Below, one piece after another: positions 35,201 to 43,689 of a stretch of 64,000 nt of DNA. Where the stretch lies: assembly GCA_964036045.1 (NCBI GenBank), contig OZ038380.1, positions 169,434,031 to 169,498,030 of the forward strand. Reading direction: 5' to 3'. The notes under the pieces were generated by a model, which searched no databases, had not been told where the DNA came from, and was given only the letters and a program-made list of their open reading frames with translations. This stretch comes from Eutreptiella sp. 'Long Island Sound 2002' (lineage: Eukaryota; Euglenozoa; Euglenophyceae; Eutreptiales; Eutreptiaceae). Every line of letters begins with the position of its first letter. Positions within the stretch are counted from its first letter, which is position 1. Both the position numbers and the translations under genes were made by a program.

Positions 35201-38113
35201 GCGGTCGCCGGCCTGCCTGCCCCCTGCAGCCACGGGTACCTGGTGACCTCCTTCTCTAGCTGCAACACCTTCTGCTGCAGCCGCAGATTGAGCGTCCACT
35301 TCTTCTCGAGGACGGTGTCCGTGGCCTGGAACCCATCCTGTGAGAGAGGGACACGGCGGCAGGATTGCAGGCGGGGGGCACGTGGGGGGCGGAGGGCACG
35401 GGGGGGCTGGTCATTGCGCCCCAACCAGGGATGCATTGGAAGGGGGGGGGGGGGGTACCCCCCCCCTCCAGGGCGCCCAGCTTACACCCAGCCACTGTCC
35501 CCCTGACGCCAAGTGCCAGCCTCAATGGCATTTGTAACCGACAGTAACCGCCCCCCAACCGCTTTGGCAACCTCCTCCAACCGCCTGCCTAACGGCTTCT
35601 GGGGCCTCCTCTGAGGCCCCTTCCCTTCCAATGCATCCCTGGCCCCAACCCACCCCCCACCGAGCCGCCGCCGAACACACATTTCTGGTGTGCCCTTCTC
35701 AATCCTTTTTTTTTGTGGACGGTTCAGGCCATGGCAAGCTGGCGACTCCCGCTCACCAGAAGGCACTCCAGAAATATCTCGGAGTCAGGGATCAGAGCTG
35801 TCCAATGCTCCGATTGTCCCACAAGGCGATGTGGTAGTGGGCACAACACGTCGTGAGGATGGGCTGATTCTGATTCCAGGAAATGCAGTGGGAACCTACT
35901 ACCGGTACCAGGGCTGTCCTTAAGGGAGGAGAAAAGAAAGGAAAGAAAAGGGTTCCGGGGTTCCTAATGCCAACAGAAACGAATGTTCACAGGGACGCTC
36001 TCTGCTTCATGGTCATGGGACCTTCTCTACTTCAAAGGTTGGCGGTTGGTGGCGGTTGGTGGTTGGTGCTGCCACACCCGTAGACATCCCAGTGTGCTAG
36101 TGGAGCACAAAAAATGTGGAGCATGCTCTTCTCAGTCCTGCTGGGCCGCTCCCAACTCACCCAACAGTCGTGGCCACGCGCACGCCGCCGCGGCAAATGC
36201 TCCCCGAACGGCGCCAGGAAAAGCGCCGTTTCAAACGCTGGTTTCAAACGCTGGCGCACCCAACACCGCGTGTTGCCTCGGCAGAGCGCCGCTGGACAAC
36301 GGTGGGCAGGAGGACACCTGGCAGGGAGCGGCGTGGTCCGGCGTGAAGCAGCATGTGCTGTGACCCGACTGCGGGCCTAAGGGGGAGTATCCGCACCGCA
36401 CGCACACCGCGTCAGGTATTTGAACAACTTCCCCAGGAGATGGTCTACCGGGAGAGGAGGTGTAGATGGTACCGGGTGGGCTCTGAGGCATTACCATTCC
36501 CCCTGATTGGCTCTACGGAACAACCCCAGTACCCGCGCCGCGCACCGCGGCAGGTACTCCCCCTAATACGAGATCTCAATCCGATAGGCGCATTGGACAG
36601 TCAAACGGCCCTGCTCCACCCTTGTTAAGAGGGGCTTTGCGCTTCGTGCCGCCTCCTTATTTTTTTTCAGTTGTGGCCAGACATAAGCCTTACCTGCGGC
36701 AAACCGATGGCCGCATGATGCGGGCTAATCTCTGCCGGAGGCCGCCGGCTGCAGGTTGTTGTTCCCATGGCGTCACTGCACAGCTAGTCTCCGCAGTATG
36801 AGGCCTATACCGCCCACCACAGCTCCACACTCATCTTCACCGGGGCAACGGTCTCCAAGTGTGCCTCCCCTTGCCAAGGAGGTGGGGGGTGGTCGCAAAT
36901 TTCCGACCCCGCTGCCCTCCCAGAAACGTACTGATGCTTTTGGGGGTGTGGAGGCCACCAGATGCGACCCAAATCTCTTCCCGAGGCTGCCGGATGCGCC
37001 TCTTGTTGCCTGCAGGAGGTTGCCAGATGCAGTCAAAAAAAATTTATACAACAGGCCTGCGCTAAGTAGCGGTGAGGCACTCGGGTTCACAACCCGGTCT
37101 CTACATCAGTGCTGCAGGACGCAGTACAGTCACTCGACGAATCGTGCGCCTCGTAGGGTTGACCTGGACCTGTGCCTGCAGAGAATACTGATGCATGGTA
37201 CTGCAGTGGGGGCCGGATGCAGTAAAAAATTGTTGCCGCAGGCAAGCCCTCGTGACCGATGTTCTGCCAAGTGTCCGCTGGTTGAAGGGTCAAGGCAGGC
37301 CTCTGTTTGGGCTGGCATCAGGGGTACCCTAACCTTCACCCTCAGTGGTTCGATGGAGTGGCGAGGGGAACGGGGCCGGCGCCTTGTCCCACCCCTGTCG
37401 CCATGTCGGAAGGCGCCCTCCTTTAAAAACCGTGCTCGCGTCGAGAGCATGTGCACGTTGTACACCCGGTGCACAGAGTGCCTACAAGCTGTGCGCACTA
37501 CCTACTACCAGGGCTGTCCTTAAGGGAGTAGAAAAAGAAAGAAAAGGGTTCCTAACGCCAACAGAAACAAATGTTCACAGGGATGCTCTCTGCTTCATGG
37601 TCATGGGACCTTCTATACTTCAAAGGTTGGCGGTTGGTGGTTGGCGGTTGGTGGTTGGTGGTGGTTGGCAGTTGCGGTGCCTCTTCAACATGGCACAACT
37701 GTGCCCAGCCCCTAATACCACCTACAAGCTCCCACGTGGGGGGGCGGTTCTTCCTCGGGAAAACGCTGCAACACAAGTGCTACAGGGCTACAAATGGTGC
37801 ACGGGTCAGCATTCAGCAGAATTCAATCTGAGGGAACCGGTAGCTTTTTCAGCCACGTCCTACCAACATGCACAATCTGCCCATCAGGCAATACAATGGT
37901 GTCACCGCCTTTCAGTGACTGCATGTTTCCTTTGTGCTGCCCCATGTGCCTTGGAGCGAGTCAATGGGAAATCAAATAACGCAAAAAGGCAGATACCTGC
38001 AGCTCCAGCTCCTGCTCCAGCGATTTCAGGGTAGTGTCAAAGGCATGGCTCCGCAGGTACTCCTTCAGAGCATCATGCAAATCCCTGCGCTGTTTCTCAG
38101 TCAGGACCACCAT
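20384..38113 (-). CDS. LIS1: LIS1 (PAFAH1B1/NudF) homologue, eight exons, C terminus missing
   Basis: LIS1 is the dynein regulator that binds the dynein motor and NudE-type partners, acting at microtubules, centrosomes or basal bodies. The exons on - are 38113-37997, 35337-35240, 31887-31787, 30003-29836, 27407-27325, 25113-24965, 23819-23737 and 20520-20384. All seven junctions are GT...AG and every phase matches, giving 936 nt = 312 codons from an ATG at 38113. Domain order is that of LIS1: a LisH motif (residues about 5-38, [20 protein letters not shown]), a coiled coil ([16 protein letters not shown]), a linker ending AKFALEGHRDSV, then WD40 repeats with [52 protein letters not shown] and HVVECVAF. 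Human LIS1 is 410 residues. About the last 100 (two WD blades) are absent and should lie in or beyond the N gap. Confidence 0.95.
21487..21570. repeat. tandem repeat, CTTGACAAGCCC-type 12-mer
   Basis: About seven units, with variants CTTGACAACCCC and CTTGACGGGCC at the edges. Confidence 0.85.
21975..22190 (-). repeat. dispersed repeat family A
   Basis: Reverse-complement copy, from poly-G + GGCACAAGGCCTCGG to GGGCATTCAGATGCACCCTC. Confidence 0.85.
22228..22282 (-). repeat. dispersed repeat family A, 3' fragment
   Basis: Only GGCACAAGGCCTCGG to GGCGCCTATTGGCCTC is present, bounded by poly-G on both sides. Confidence 0.8.
22611..22755 (+). repeat. family-A 3' fragment followed by a (CATCACCCG)n array
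   Basis: 22611-22666 runs from GAGGCCAATAGG to CTTGTGCC. The usual poly-C tail is replaced by about nine copies of CATCACCCG. Confidence 0.8.
23737..23819 (-). CDS. LIS1: LIS1 exon 7: fourth WD40 repeat
   Basis: The acceptor is TGTGTCGCAG and the donor ACAG|GTGTGG. It encodes [20 protein letters not shown]. Phase 2 in, phase 1 out. Confidence 0.93.
24284..24590. repeat. 21-bp tandem repeat GGTTGGAGGGTAACCGACGGC
   Basis: Five near-perfect units at 24284-24390 and two more at 24535-24590, in LIS1 intron 6. A related CCAACCGCC-rich stretch is at 24800-24875, bracketed by AAGGACCCCCCTTAAGG and AAGGACCCCC. Confidence 0.85.
24965..25113 (-). CDS. LIS1: LIS1 exon 6: third WD40 repeat
   Basis: The acceptor is GTCCGCAG and the donor GTGAG|GTATGC. 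It encodes [24 protein letters not shown] and SGHQEWVR. Confidence 0.95.
25204..25395 (+). repeat. dispersed repeat family B
   Basis: From TTAGAAGGGAAGGGGCCTCA to GGGCGCCCTGGAGG and poly-G. It begins about 90 bp from LIS1 exon 6. Confidence 0.85.
26340..26490. repeat. AC and GA microsatellites
   Basis: (AC)n then (GA)n at 26362-26403, and (AC)n at 26453-26484. A further AC run lies at 26839-26862. Confidence 0.9.
27058..27266 (+). repeat. dispersed repeat family B
   Basis: Starts AATGCATTGGAACAG and ends TTCCAGTGCATCCCTGG, so the terminal inverted repeats are largely kept. It ends about 60 bp from LIS1 exon 5. Confidence 0.88.
27325..27407 (-). CDS. LIS1: LIS1 exon 5: second WD40 repeat
   Basis: The acceptor is GGTCCTGCAG and the donor [27 protein letters not shown] is nearly invariant in LIS1 proteins. 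Confidence 0.95.
27464..27640 (+). repeat. dispersed repeat family D with internal TTCCTACTGAG repeats
   Basis: Bounded by CACTAGCGTCTGCCGGGTC and, inverted, by CCTGCCGGGTACTAGCG. Inside, variants of TTCCTACTGAG (TCTTACCGAG, TTCCTACTGAG, TATTACCGAG, TTCCTAACGAG) recur every 30-40 bp. Confidence 0.75.
29155..29300. repeat. ATT trinucleotide microsatellite
   Basis: About 145 bp of ATT with ATC interruptions, in LIS1 intron 4, directly left of the MITE-1 copy at 29313. Confidence 0.95.
29313..29660. mobile_element. MITE-1, diverged short copy
   Basis: The left end TTGGTCTAAGCTACGC and right end CCGTAGCTTATACTGA are inverted. Inside, AATACGGTCCCTACGCCTAC occurs near the left end and AATACAGTCCCTACGTCC near the right end, as in the copies at 54.5 and 61.0 kb. 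Confidence 0.8.
29836..30003 (-). CDS. LIS1: LIS1 exon 4: first WD40 repeat
   Basis: The acceptor is GCCGTTCAG and the donor GGCAG|GTCCGG. It contains [25 protein letters not shown] and [12 protein letters not shown]. Phase 1 in and out. Confidence 0.95.
30102..30347 (-). repeat. dispersed repeat family A, longest - copy
   Basis: From poly-G + GGCACAAGGCCTTGG to GGGTTTGCCGACTTGAG, matching 5941-6205. It begins about 100 bp from LIS1 exon 4. Confidence 0.88.
31787..31887 (-). CDS. LIS1: LIS1 exon 3: linker to the first WD repeat
   Basis: The acceptor is CGTGGCAG and the donor GGAAG|GTGCGC, phase 2 in and phase 1 out. It encodes [11 protein letters not shown], a Lys/Thr-rich linker and AKFALEG, which aligns with the linker end of LIS1 (EKYALSGH). 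Confidence 0.9.
32224..32345. repeat. three tandem units of about 40 bp
   Basis: AGGTGAGACCCCCTGCCC + AAATCGGCGTTACT, repeated three times. Each unit carries GGTGAG, a splice-donor-like word on the strand opposite LIS1. Confidence 0.85.
32429..32789. mobile_element. element with GC-rich termini (GGGGGAATGTTTGCCCGGCG)
   Basis: About 360 bp, nearly identical to 46011-46398. The left end GGGGGAATGTTTGCCCGGCG is echoed inverted at the right (GCGCGCTAACGCTCCCCCC). No long ORF. It lies in LIS1 intron 2. Confidence 0.8.
34526..34712 (+). repeat. dispersed repeat family B
   Basis: From CGCATTGGAAGGGAAGGGAC to GATGCATCCCTG, with a shortened 3' half. Confidence 0.85.
35240..35337 (-). CDS. LIS1: LIS1 exon 2: coiled coil
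   Basis: The acceptor is CTCTCACAG and the donor ACCAG|GTACCC, leaving in phase 2. [20 protein letters not shown] is the LIS1 coiled-coil segment. Confidence 0.93.
35425..35642 (-). mobile_element. dispersed repeat family B, copy with perfect terminal inverted repeats
   Basis: The left end CCAGGGATGCATTGGAAGGG and right end CCCTTCCAATGCATCCCTGG are exact inverted repeats of 20 bp. Total length is 218 bp with no coding capacity, that is, MITE-like. It lies about 90 bp from LIS1 exon 2. Confidence 0.9.
35905..36075 (+). repeat. dispersed repeat family E
   Basis: CCAGGGCTGTCCTTAAGGGA ... GCCAACAGAAACGAATGTTC ... GGCGGTTGGTGG. Near-identical to 37505-37680. Confidence 0.85.
37045..37215. repeat. 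short interspersed element, tRNA-like head
   Basis: Matches the element inserted in the LINE at 62852-63126 (CAACAGGCCTGCGCT, CTCGGGTTCACAACCCGGTC, TGTGCCTGCAGAGAATAC). CGGG-TTCACAA-CCCG resembles an anticodon arm with a CAC triplet, but no full tRNA can be folded. Confidence 0.65.
37505..37680 (+). repeat. dispersed repeat family E
   Basis: CCAGGGCTGTCCTTAAGGGA ... GCCAACAGAAACAAATGTTC ... followed by about six GGCGGTTGGTGG-type units. Confidence 0.85.
37997..38113 (-). CDS. LIS1: LIS1 exon 1: start codon and LisH
   Basis: 39 codons from ATG, with the donor CTGCAG|GTATCT (phase 0). LisH dimerisation motif. [12 protein letters not shown] aligns with the usual LIS1 N terminus, which fixes the start. 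An upstream ATG is in another frame. Confidence 0.93.
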
Positions 38114-38384
38114 ATCATGGCCTCAAATATACATGACAAGAGCCTTTGGGAAGGAGAGGGATGAACAGGTATACATATCTCTCCTCCACCATTCTCCCCA
38201 CAGACTGAATGACAACGGGGGGCCCAACACAGTTGTGGCCAAGTGCCGCCTACCGCTTCTGGCTCTACTCCAAGACACGTGCGAAGCAATCGCGCATCTC
38301 CAGAATGCAGCGGAGGTATGTGCCAGCGCTGTGACGTGCATGGAAGGCGCAAGGGGTAAAGCGGAGCAAGTGGAAAGACATGTG

Positions 38385-38757
38385 GGGGTACGTTTGCCCG
38401 GCGCGCGCCCGGTGCGCCCAGCATCCAAATAAATGTTCTGGCCATCTATCACAATGCTTTACCCCCAAACATCACTCCCTCCTCTAGCCCAGGAACCCTA
38501 AGCACAAGCATATTGTATGACTGTTGGCAATCAAATGACTTCCCATTTTTTGCCCAACAAATGGGATGATCACATGCACCCTGCCCTTGTAGGCCCCATC
38601 GTGGCCACCCACCTCAAAATCAAAGAACCCCCTTCTTGTGCGTGACGGACCACTCAAGTGGCCACACCGAAGAGTGGGAGTCCTTAACCCCAACTTGAGG
38701 GGCCACACCAAAGCGTGGGAAAACTTTGCCTGCGAGTGCCCGGTGCGCTAACGTACT
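38385..38757. mobile_element. candidate element with GC-rich termini, different interior
   Basis: The left end GGGGGTACGTTTGCCCGGCG and right end TGCCCGGTGCGCTAACGTAC resemble those at 32429 and 46011, but the inside is unrelated. It contains two copies of GTCCTTAACCCCAACTTGAG-type sequence, related to the 48-bp array at 55.2 kb. It lies about 270 bp upstream of the LIS1 start codon. Confidence 0.5.
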
Positions 38758-39657
38758 CTCTGTGGCGGACGTACAATGGAATGGAGAATGGAGATGGGGG
38801 AGACGGAAGTGATTTGGACAACGAGCAATCAACAAAAGAGAGCTCGTTGGATTGCCCAGTCTCTCATTGGGGACCAGTGAAGATGAGAAACTGACCACAA
38901 AGGATGGGGCACAAGCACGTTTTCTATTCCAGCGGTGACGAGTCCCAAGAAGTGAAGCGTGCAGATTGAAATAGACTGACGAGGGCACTCACCAACCACT
39001 GCCCGCGGAAGGAGATGCGAAGGAGACAAGCCAACTTCGACAAGTGGAAGGGAAAAGTCCCTGAGCAATCAAAACAGTTGAGCCAAGAATTTAGTGATGG
39101 GAACCCAAGCCATTAACATTCAATGGGTATTTTTAGAGTTTTTGTAGATTAAGTGTGATTTAGATAGTCTCCCCGGACCTTTCTTTCTGTCTACACAGTT
39201 TCAAGTGTTTTTGACAGCATCACGAACAACACAATGGGCTCAAGTCACATGCGCACACGAGCCGTGGTTGTACCATGTACGCTGAACAACCAAGGATATG
39301 ACGAGCGGTGGGCATCGACACTAATGTAGGTGGGGTAAGGTTGACGTGCTGTGGTGTCCATGGCTTCCCAGCTTTTGTGACTCATGACATCTCGACCACA
39401 AGAGAGAGACAGTGGGAGCAGAACTGGGTCCGCCGAACTCGGCTTCGGGACGTCGGCATCACACAGAGGTCCGAGCGACACGCAACAGCTGTGTCAAACC
39501 ACCCGATTAGGGGGCTGATCGGCATGCGCAGCATTTCAACCACTCCACCGGAACGACATTGCACCAGAGCTGGAAGAGAGCAAGCAAGCAAAAGACGCAT
39601 CGACGACCTGACAGACTTGCTCAATCTTCCCTTCCGGGAGAGAGCTCAGGGCGGGGA
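38758..39657. other. intergenic; no gene recognised
   Basis: Moderate GC, no repeat family recognised. Open frames here are short or are shadows of the neighbouring chromodomain frame. Confidence 0.4.
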
Positions 39658-40023
39658 TCAGTCGCCCGAGGCTTCAATCGCCCGGCTGAGAGCTTCCAAG
39701 TCAAAGACCTGGAGCTGGACCTTGTGCTTGCGGACGAACTCCACGAAGGGAGTGTTGATCCGCGGCACGAAGGATGAGACGGGTTCCCAAGTGTCATGTG
39801 ACGGCCCGTAGCCTCGCTAACGCACTCGGAACTCCACGCCTCTGGCCACAGAGGCGTTCGGACGCTGGGCCAGGATCTTCTCGACCGTGTAGTCGTCCTG
39901 CTCAGCATAGTCGTCGTCCGAATCGGCCTCATGGCCGGTATAGTCCAGGGACACATGTTTGCCACGGGTGTTGGGCTCAGGGGCACGGAGTTGACTCGCC
40001 ACAGTTTTGAGCATGTGAAACTC
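39658..40023 (-). pseudogene. chromodomain protein with an in-frame TAG at a conserved Trp
   Basis: The frame starts after a GTTAACAG acceptor (40023) or at ATG 40014 and encodes an acidic segment (EADSDDDYAEQDD). A chromodomain follows: YTVEKILAQRPN, VEFRVR, then TAG at 39819-39817, then RGYGPSHDTWEP in the same frame, and finally FVEFVRKHKVQLQVFDLEAL to TGA at 39660-39658. In chromodomains the residue before the RGYG-type motif is Trp, one of the aromatic-cage positions, so TGG to TAG is the simplest explanation. Chromodomains bind methyl-lysine histone tails and also occur at the C-terminal end of Ty3/gypsy integrases. No integrase sequence was seen next to it, so a stand-alone chromatin protein or a retrotransposon remnant are both possible. 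Confidence 0.7.
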
Positions 40024-42434
40024 CTGTTAACTTGAGCAGAAGGAAAGGCGTTAGAACGCGAGACAAAGCGAGACAACGTTCATTGGCATGAGTAAAGCGA
40101 GCTTGCTGCAGCCTATGACATGAGTGTTGCATGGTTTGGCCATCTTGAGGGGGTTTGGAGGCTAGGTGTCCAAAATGTGGCTGCTTTTTGGCCGCATGAT
40201 TCTGAAAGTTGAAATAAATAGAACTTCTGCTTCTTCCTCTGGCCTATGGCGTTCGGGCACTAGTGCTGTCCCACACGTCACCTGTGTCGGATGTAGGATT
40301 CACAGACCGCATGTCAAAAAAAGTCCCCAACCTTCCCTAAAATCCCTTGCCACGGGGTGGTACACGAAGGGAGGAGGTTGCCGAGCAGGAAGTTGCCCAA
40401 CACTTGGGATGTTGAAGTGTCTGTGCTTTGGCTTCAGCAAGCCTCTTCTACTAATTGGGAATGACACCCATGGCAACATGACAGTTTGGCAGGCACAAAT
40501 GAGGCAAATTTGGACACAAATTAGCCAAATCTACTCCCTCCAAGGTGGGGCTTTTCTGCGAAATGTGAAGTCATGGGGCTTTGCCTAAGATTGGCTACAT
40601 AAAAAGGGGGGTGGGCTCCCATATACCCACACAGGTACATGGTCATCGCCACAACTCTATCTGTGCAGTGTTTTGCCGTGCTGCACTACAGCGGAAACCA
40701 AACCAGTGCCGAATATTGCCTTGAGTTCACTAGACAAGGTGGCTATCCAATGTTTCCTGGGCTGTCGGTCTCACCCTCTCATTGGTGCGTGTTAGTCATG
40801 AGCTATGCTCCCCAGGGCTTTATCCACACAGCCCCACGCTCTCTGGCTCGTCAGGCCGTCTCTCCACCTTCTCCCGCAGCCCTGAAAAGGGGGGGGGGGT
40901 TACCCCTTTTGCGCGCAACTGAGTTTTTCCAAAACGCGCCACGGGGGGGTCACCTTGGACGTGCACAAAAGTATATTTCTCCATTTTTGGGGCATGGAAA
41001 TTTGGGGGTGTGTTGCTTCAACAGTGACGGACCTTTGCACGCTTAGTTAATGCTGCTCTTTCACATATGAAGTGTGACGGGACGCGTTGGCGTAAGGAGT
41101 TAGCATACAACAACTGAGGCCTCCACTCTACCTCCTCACCAATGTCATGGTGGTTGTAGCCAAACACACCCCCTGCCAAGGGCGGGGGCGGGGGCATGGA
41201 CGAGTTCTCTTTGGCACGGCCCACCGTGCTTCAAGGAACAACAAATACATCGTCTGTCACGCTATGGTTGTGTGTTATTGTGTGTCTTGTGGCACTGCGT
41301 AGAACTACTTGACACATGCACTTTGCACTTGAAAGAAAAACTACCTAGGGGGTAGACCCATCTACCATTTACCCTTCAACCTCCATTTCTTCAAGCACCG
41401 CTTGCACGGCGTTTGTCCCAAGCCTCCCGCCGTAGCGCAACATCTTTTGCACCTGCTTGTGCACCTCAAGAAATTGTCTACTTCCGCTGCATATTGGATT
41501 CGCTACTCGACTTCCATTCTAGTGCTTGTCGCTTCTATGTCGAGGATTTCCTAAAGATTAGACTTAGAACCCGAATGTAAAAATTCGTGAAGAATTGGAT
41601 GGACATATGCTCACAAGTACCTTGGGGTATGCTTCGTGAATGACCCCCAAAAGGAGGGGTATATGGCGCCTGCGCCTACGCTTGATCTCACAACCCTCTT
41701 CGAGGTGATTTTCCTTTGGCTAAAGGAGAAAAATGCCCATAATGCTGATGACGGTTTGGCTTTCGGAGCTTAGTGGGGGTAAGGGGTATATGTGGGACTC
41801 AGGGGGGGGGGGGTTACCACCACCCCTTCTTGCGGAAGAACTAGTTAGGCACAGCCTTGGGTTACCTTCAATTTCTCCTTTGGATAGCGCATGCACTCTT
41901 ATTCCCTTCCAACTGCCATTGATCATCCTCCAACTGCCATCAGGTGCCCTGCAACTGCCATCCGTCAGCCCCCGGTTGCTATCAGTCAGGAAACCGTGTC
42001 CTTAGAGACCACTCTGACCGGTGCATTCCCCTACTCCCTCCCTGGATTAGCATCCACCTGCCACGTGACAGTATCCCCACACCCCCGGGGGGACCTAGCC
42101 AAAGTAACGGTTCCCCCGCCCACCCTGGGGGAACACAACGGACCCATGACACGAAGCAAGGCATGCAAACACAAGGGCATGTGAACCGCAAAATGACCCG
42201 ACAACTGCCTGTTGGGCTCTGTGTGTCACCTTTTCTGGGCCGTGTGTTTGACTTTGAAGTGCTGCACACGCTCAACAGGGGCTCTCCAGCTGCAGGCTTG
42301 GCTGCAGGCTTGGTGGGCAGTAGGTATGGCTGCAATCTTGGTTGAGGGTTTTCAGCATTCACCATACATTCTAATCTGTGTCCGGGCTGGCATAACTGGC
42401 ATAACTAGGGTTTGGCACATGGTTTGGGAGCAGG
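40024..42434. other. intergenic; no gene recognised
   Basis: Contains poly-G at 40890 and 41800, repeated CAACTGCCATC-type words at 41900-41975, and GGCTGCAGGCTTGG repeats at 42290-42450. No supported exon. Confidence 0.4.
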
Positions 42435-43680
42435 CTAGGCAGCAGGTTTGGTAGGAGGCTCCAGGCCCTGTGGCAAGCACTGCACGATGAGTGCATCGTT
42501 GGTCACGGTCAGAGACCGCACCTGTTTTGGGGGGGGGGGGGCTAGTGCATGGCCTCTGGCTCCCCAGCGGCAGGCGGTGATGGAGTGCGCAGAAGAGCGT
42601 CCAACTTCAACCGAACCTTCTTCCCACAATCTCACAGAACCTTGGCAAGCACAACACCGCCGCCTGAATGTTGGAGGTCGACAACAGTGCCCGCTAGGTA
42701 CGTGTCCATATGATCGACATCCGTGACCAAAATTGCGAAAAAGTAAGCGGTCTGCGTGGTACAGGGTACAGGGGCCAAGTTCTTGCACTGCGTGCGCACT
42801 GCGTGCATACTGCGCACGCAGAGGCCGGGATACTCACTCAAGAATACCTGTCACCTGACTGGTTGCACAGCGAAGCAACAAAGCCCACATGAGAACGACG
42901 AAACTGCCTTCAACTTGGTACTCCACTGTCCCTATGAACAAACCGCTCAGCCTTGTAAAGTCCGCTTGCTTCGAGTGTTTCGGTGCCCGTGGCTTCGCTC
43001 TTGGAGGCGGCGATGAGCTGTCCCTTGACTCGGAGTGCGGGGAATGCGTTGTCCGTGGTCTCTTGGGTGATGGGGACCGCGGATAGGGTGAAGGGGAGGG
43101 CGGTGGTGATTCTGAGCGTGGACGCGACACACTTGTTGATGGCCAGCGAGGTCAGTGATGTGGTGGGGATGAAGGCCGTACCACAAACTCCTCAAAGTCC
43201 GCGGGCTATGTATGGCTACATCACCCCTGCCTTCTCGGGGTCCCCATAGTAAGGAGAGTTCAATATGGGGGATGGAAAATGGGTAAAAATGGTTGACATT
43301 GGGGTACAAAGGGTGACAATTCAAATGTGCCACATCCCAAATGCATAGGAAGCTAAAAAAAAACCCAGTATGGAACCAAAAACTTGTCAAAAGGGGCCAA
43401 AAGTAGGGTCCGAGTATTGGCTGACATCCAAAACTTCGCACTGCGTGCGCACTGCTTGCGCACTGCGTGCATGGCATTCCCAGGGTAGCGTAGTGCCTCG
43501 GATGGAACAAACTTGAAGTACACATCAATGCACCAATACCCCAACCTAACATAAAATTTGGAAAAGGCAAAGTGACCCCCCAAGGGCCTCAAATGGTCAG
43601 GTTGCAGTGTCCGCATTACGCTCTGGCCACGCCTGCCCCACGGCTGTACGGCGCTGTCACAGTACGCAATCAAGAGGGCA
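42435..43680 (-). CDS. probable exon cluster of unidentified gene(s)
   Basis: Several - strand stretches look coding but cannot be chained securely. 43191-42910 is open for 93 codons with C-ending third positions (TTALPFTLSAVPITQE, ALRVKGQLIAASKSEA) and stops at TGA. 42775-42625 encodes FAILVTDVDHMDTYLAG. Near 42620-42560 lies a WD40-like GSVRLWEEGS. 42521-42435 follows a poly-Y CAAAACAG acceptor and encodes VRSLTVTNDALIVQ to TAG. 43640-43490 reads HFAFSKFYVRLGYWCIDVYF. The WD-like words suggest a beta-propeller protein, but I cannot name it and the pieces may belong to more than one gene or to a decayed one. Confidence 0.3.
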
Positions 43681-43689
43681 TCAAGTGGT

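Noticed and set aside
37045-37110. tRNA-Val (CAC) gene
   Set aside because: An anticodon-arm-like hairpin is present, but no T-arm or acceptor stem. It is better explained as a tRNA-like head of a short interspersed repeat.
42560-42620. Extra LIS1-like WD repeat
   Set aside because: GSVRLWEEGS is WD-like but lies upstream of the LIS1 start codon and does not match any LIS1 blade. Kept only as a weak exon of another gene.
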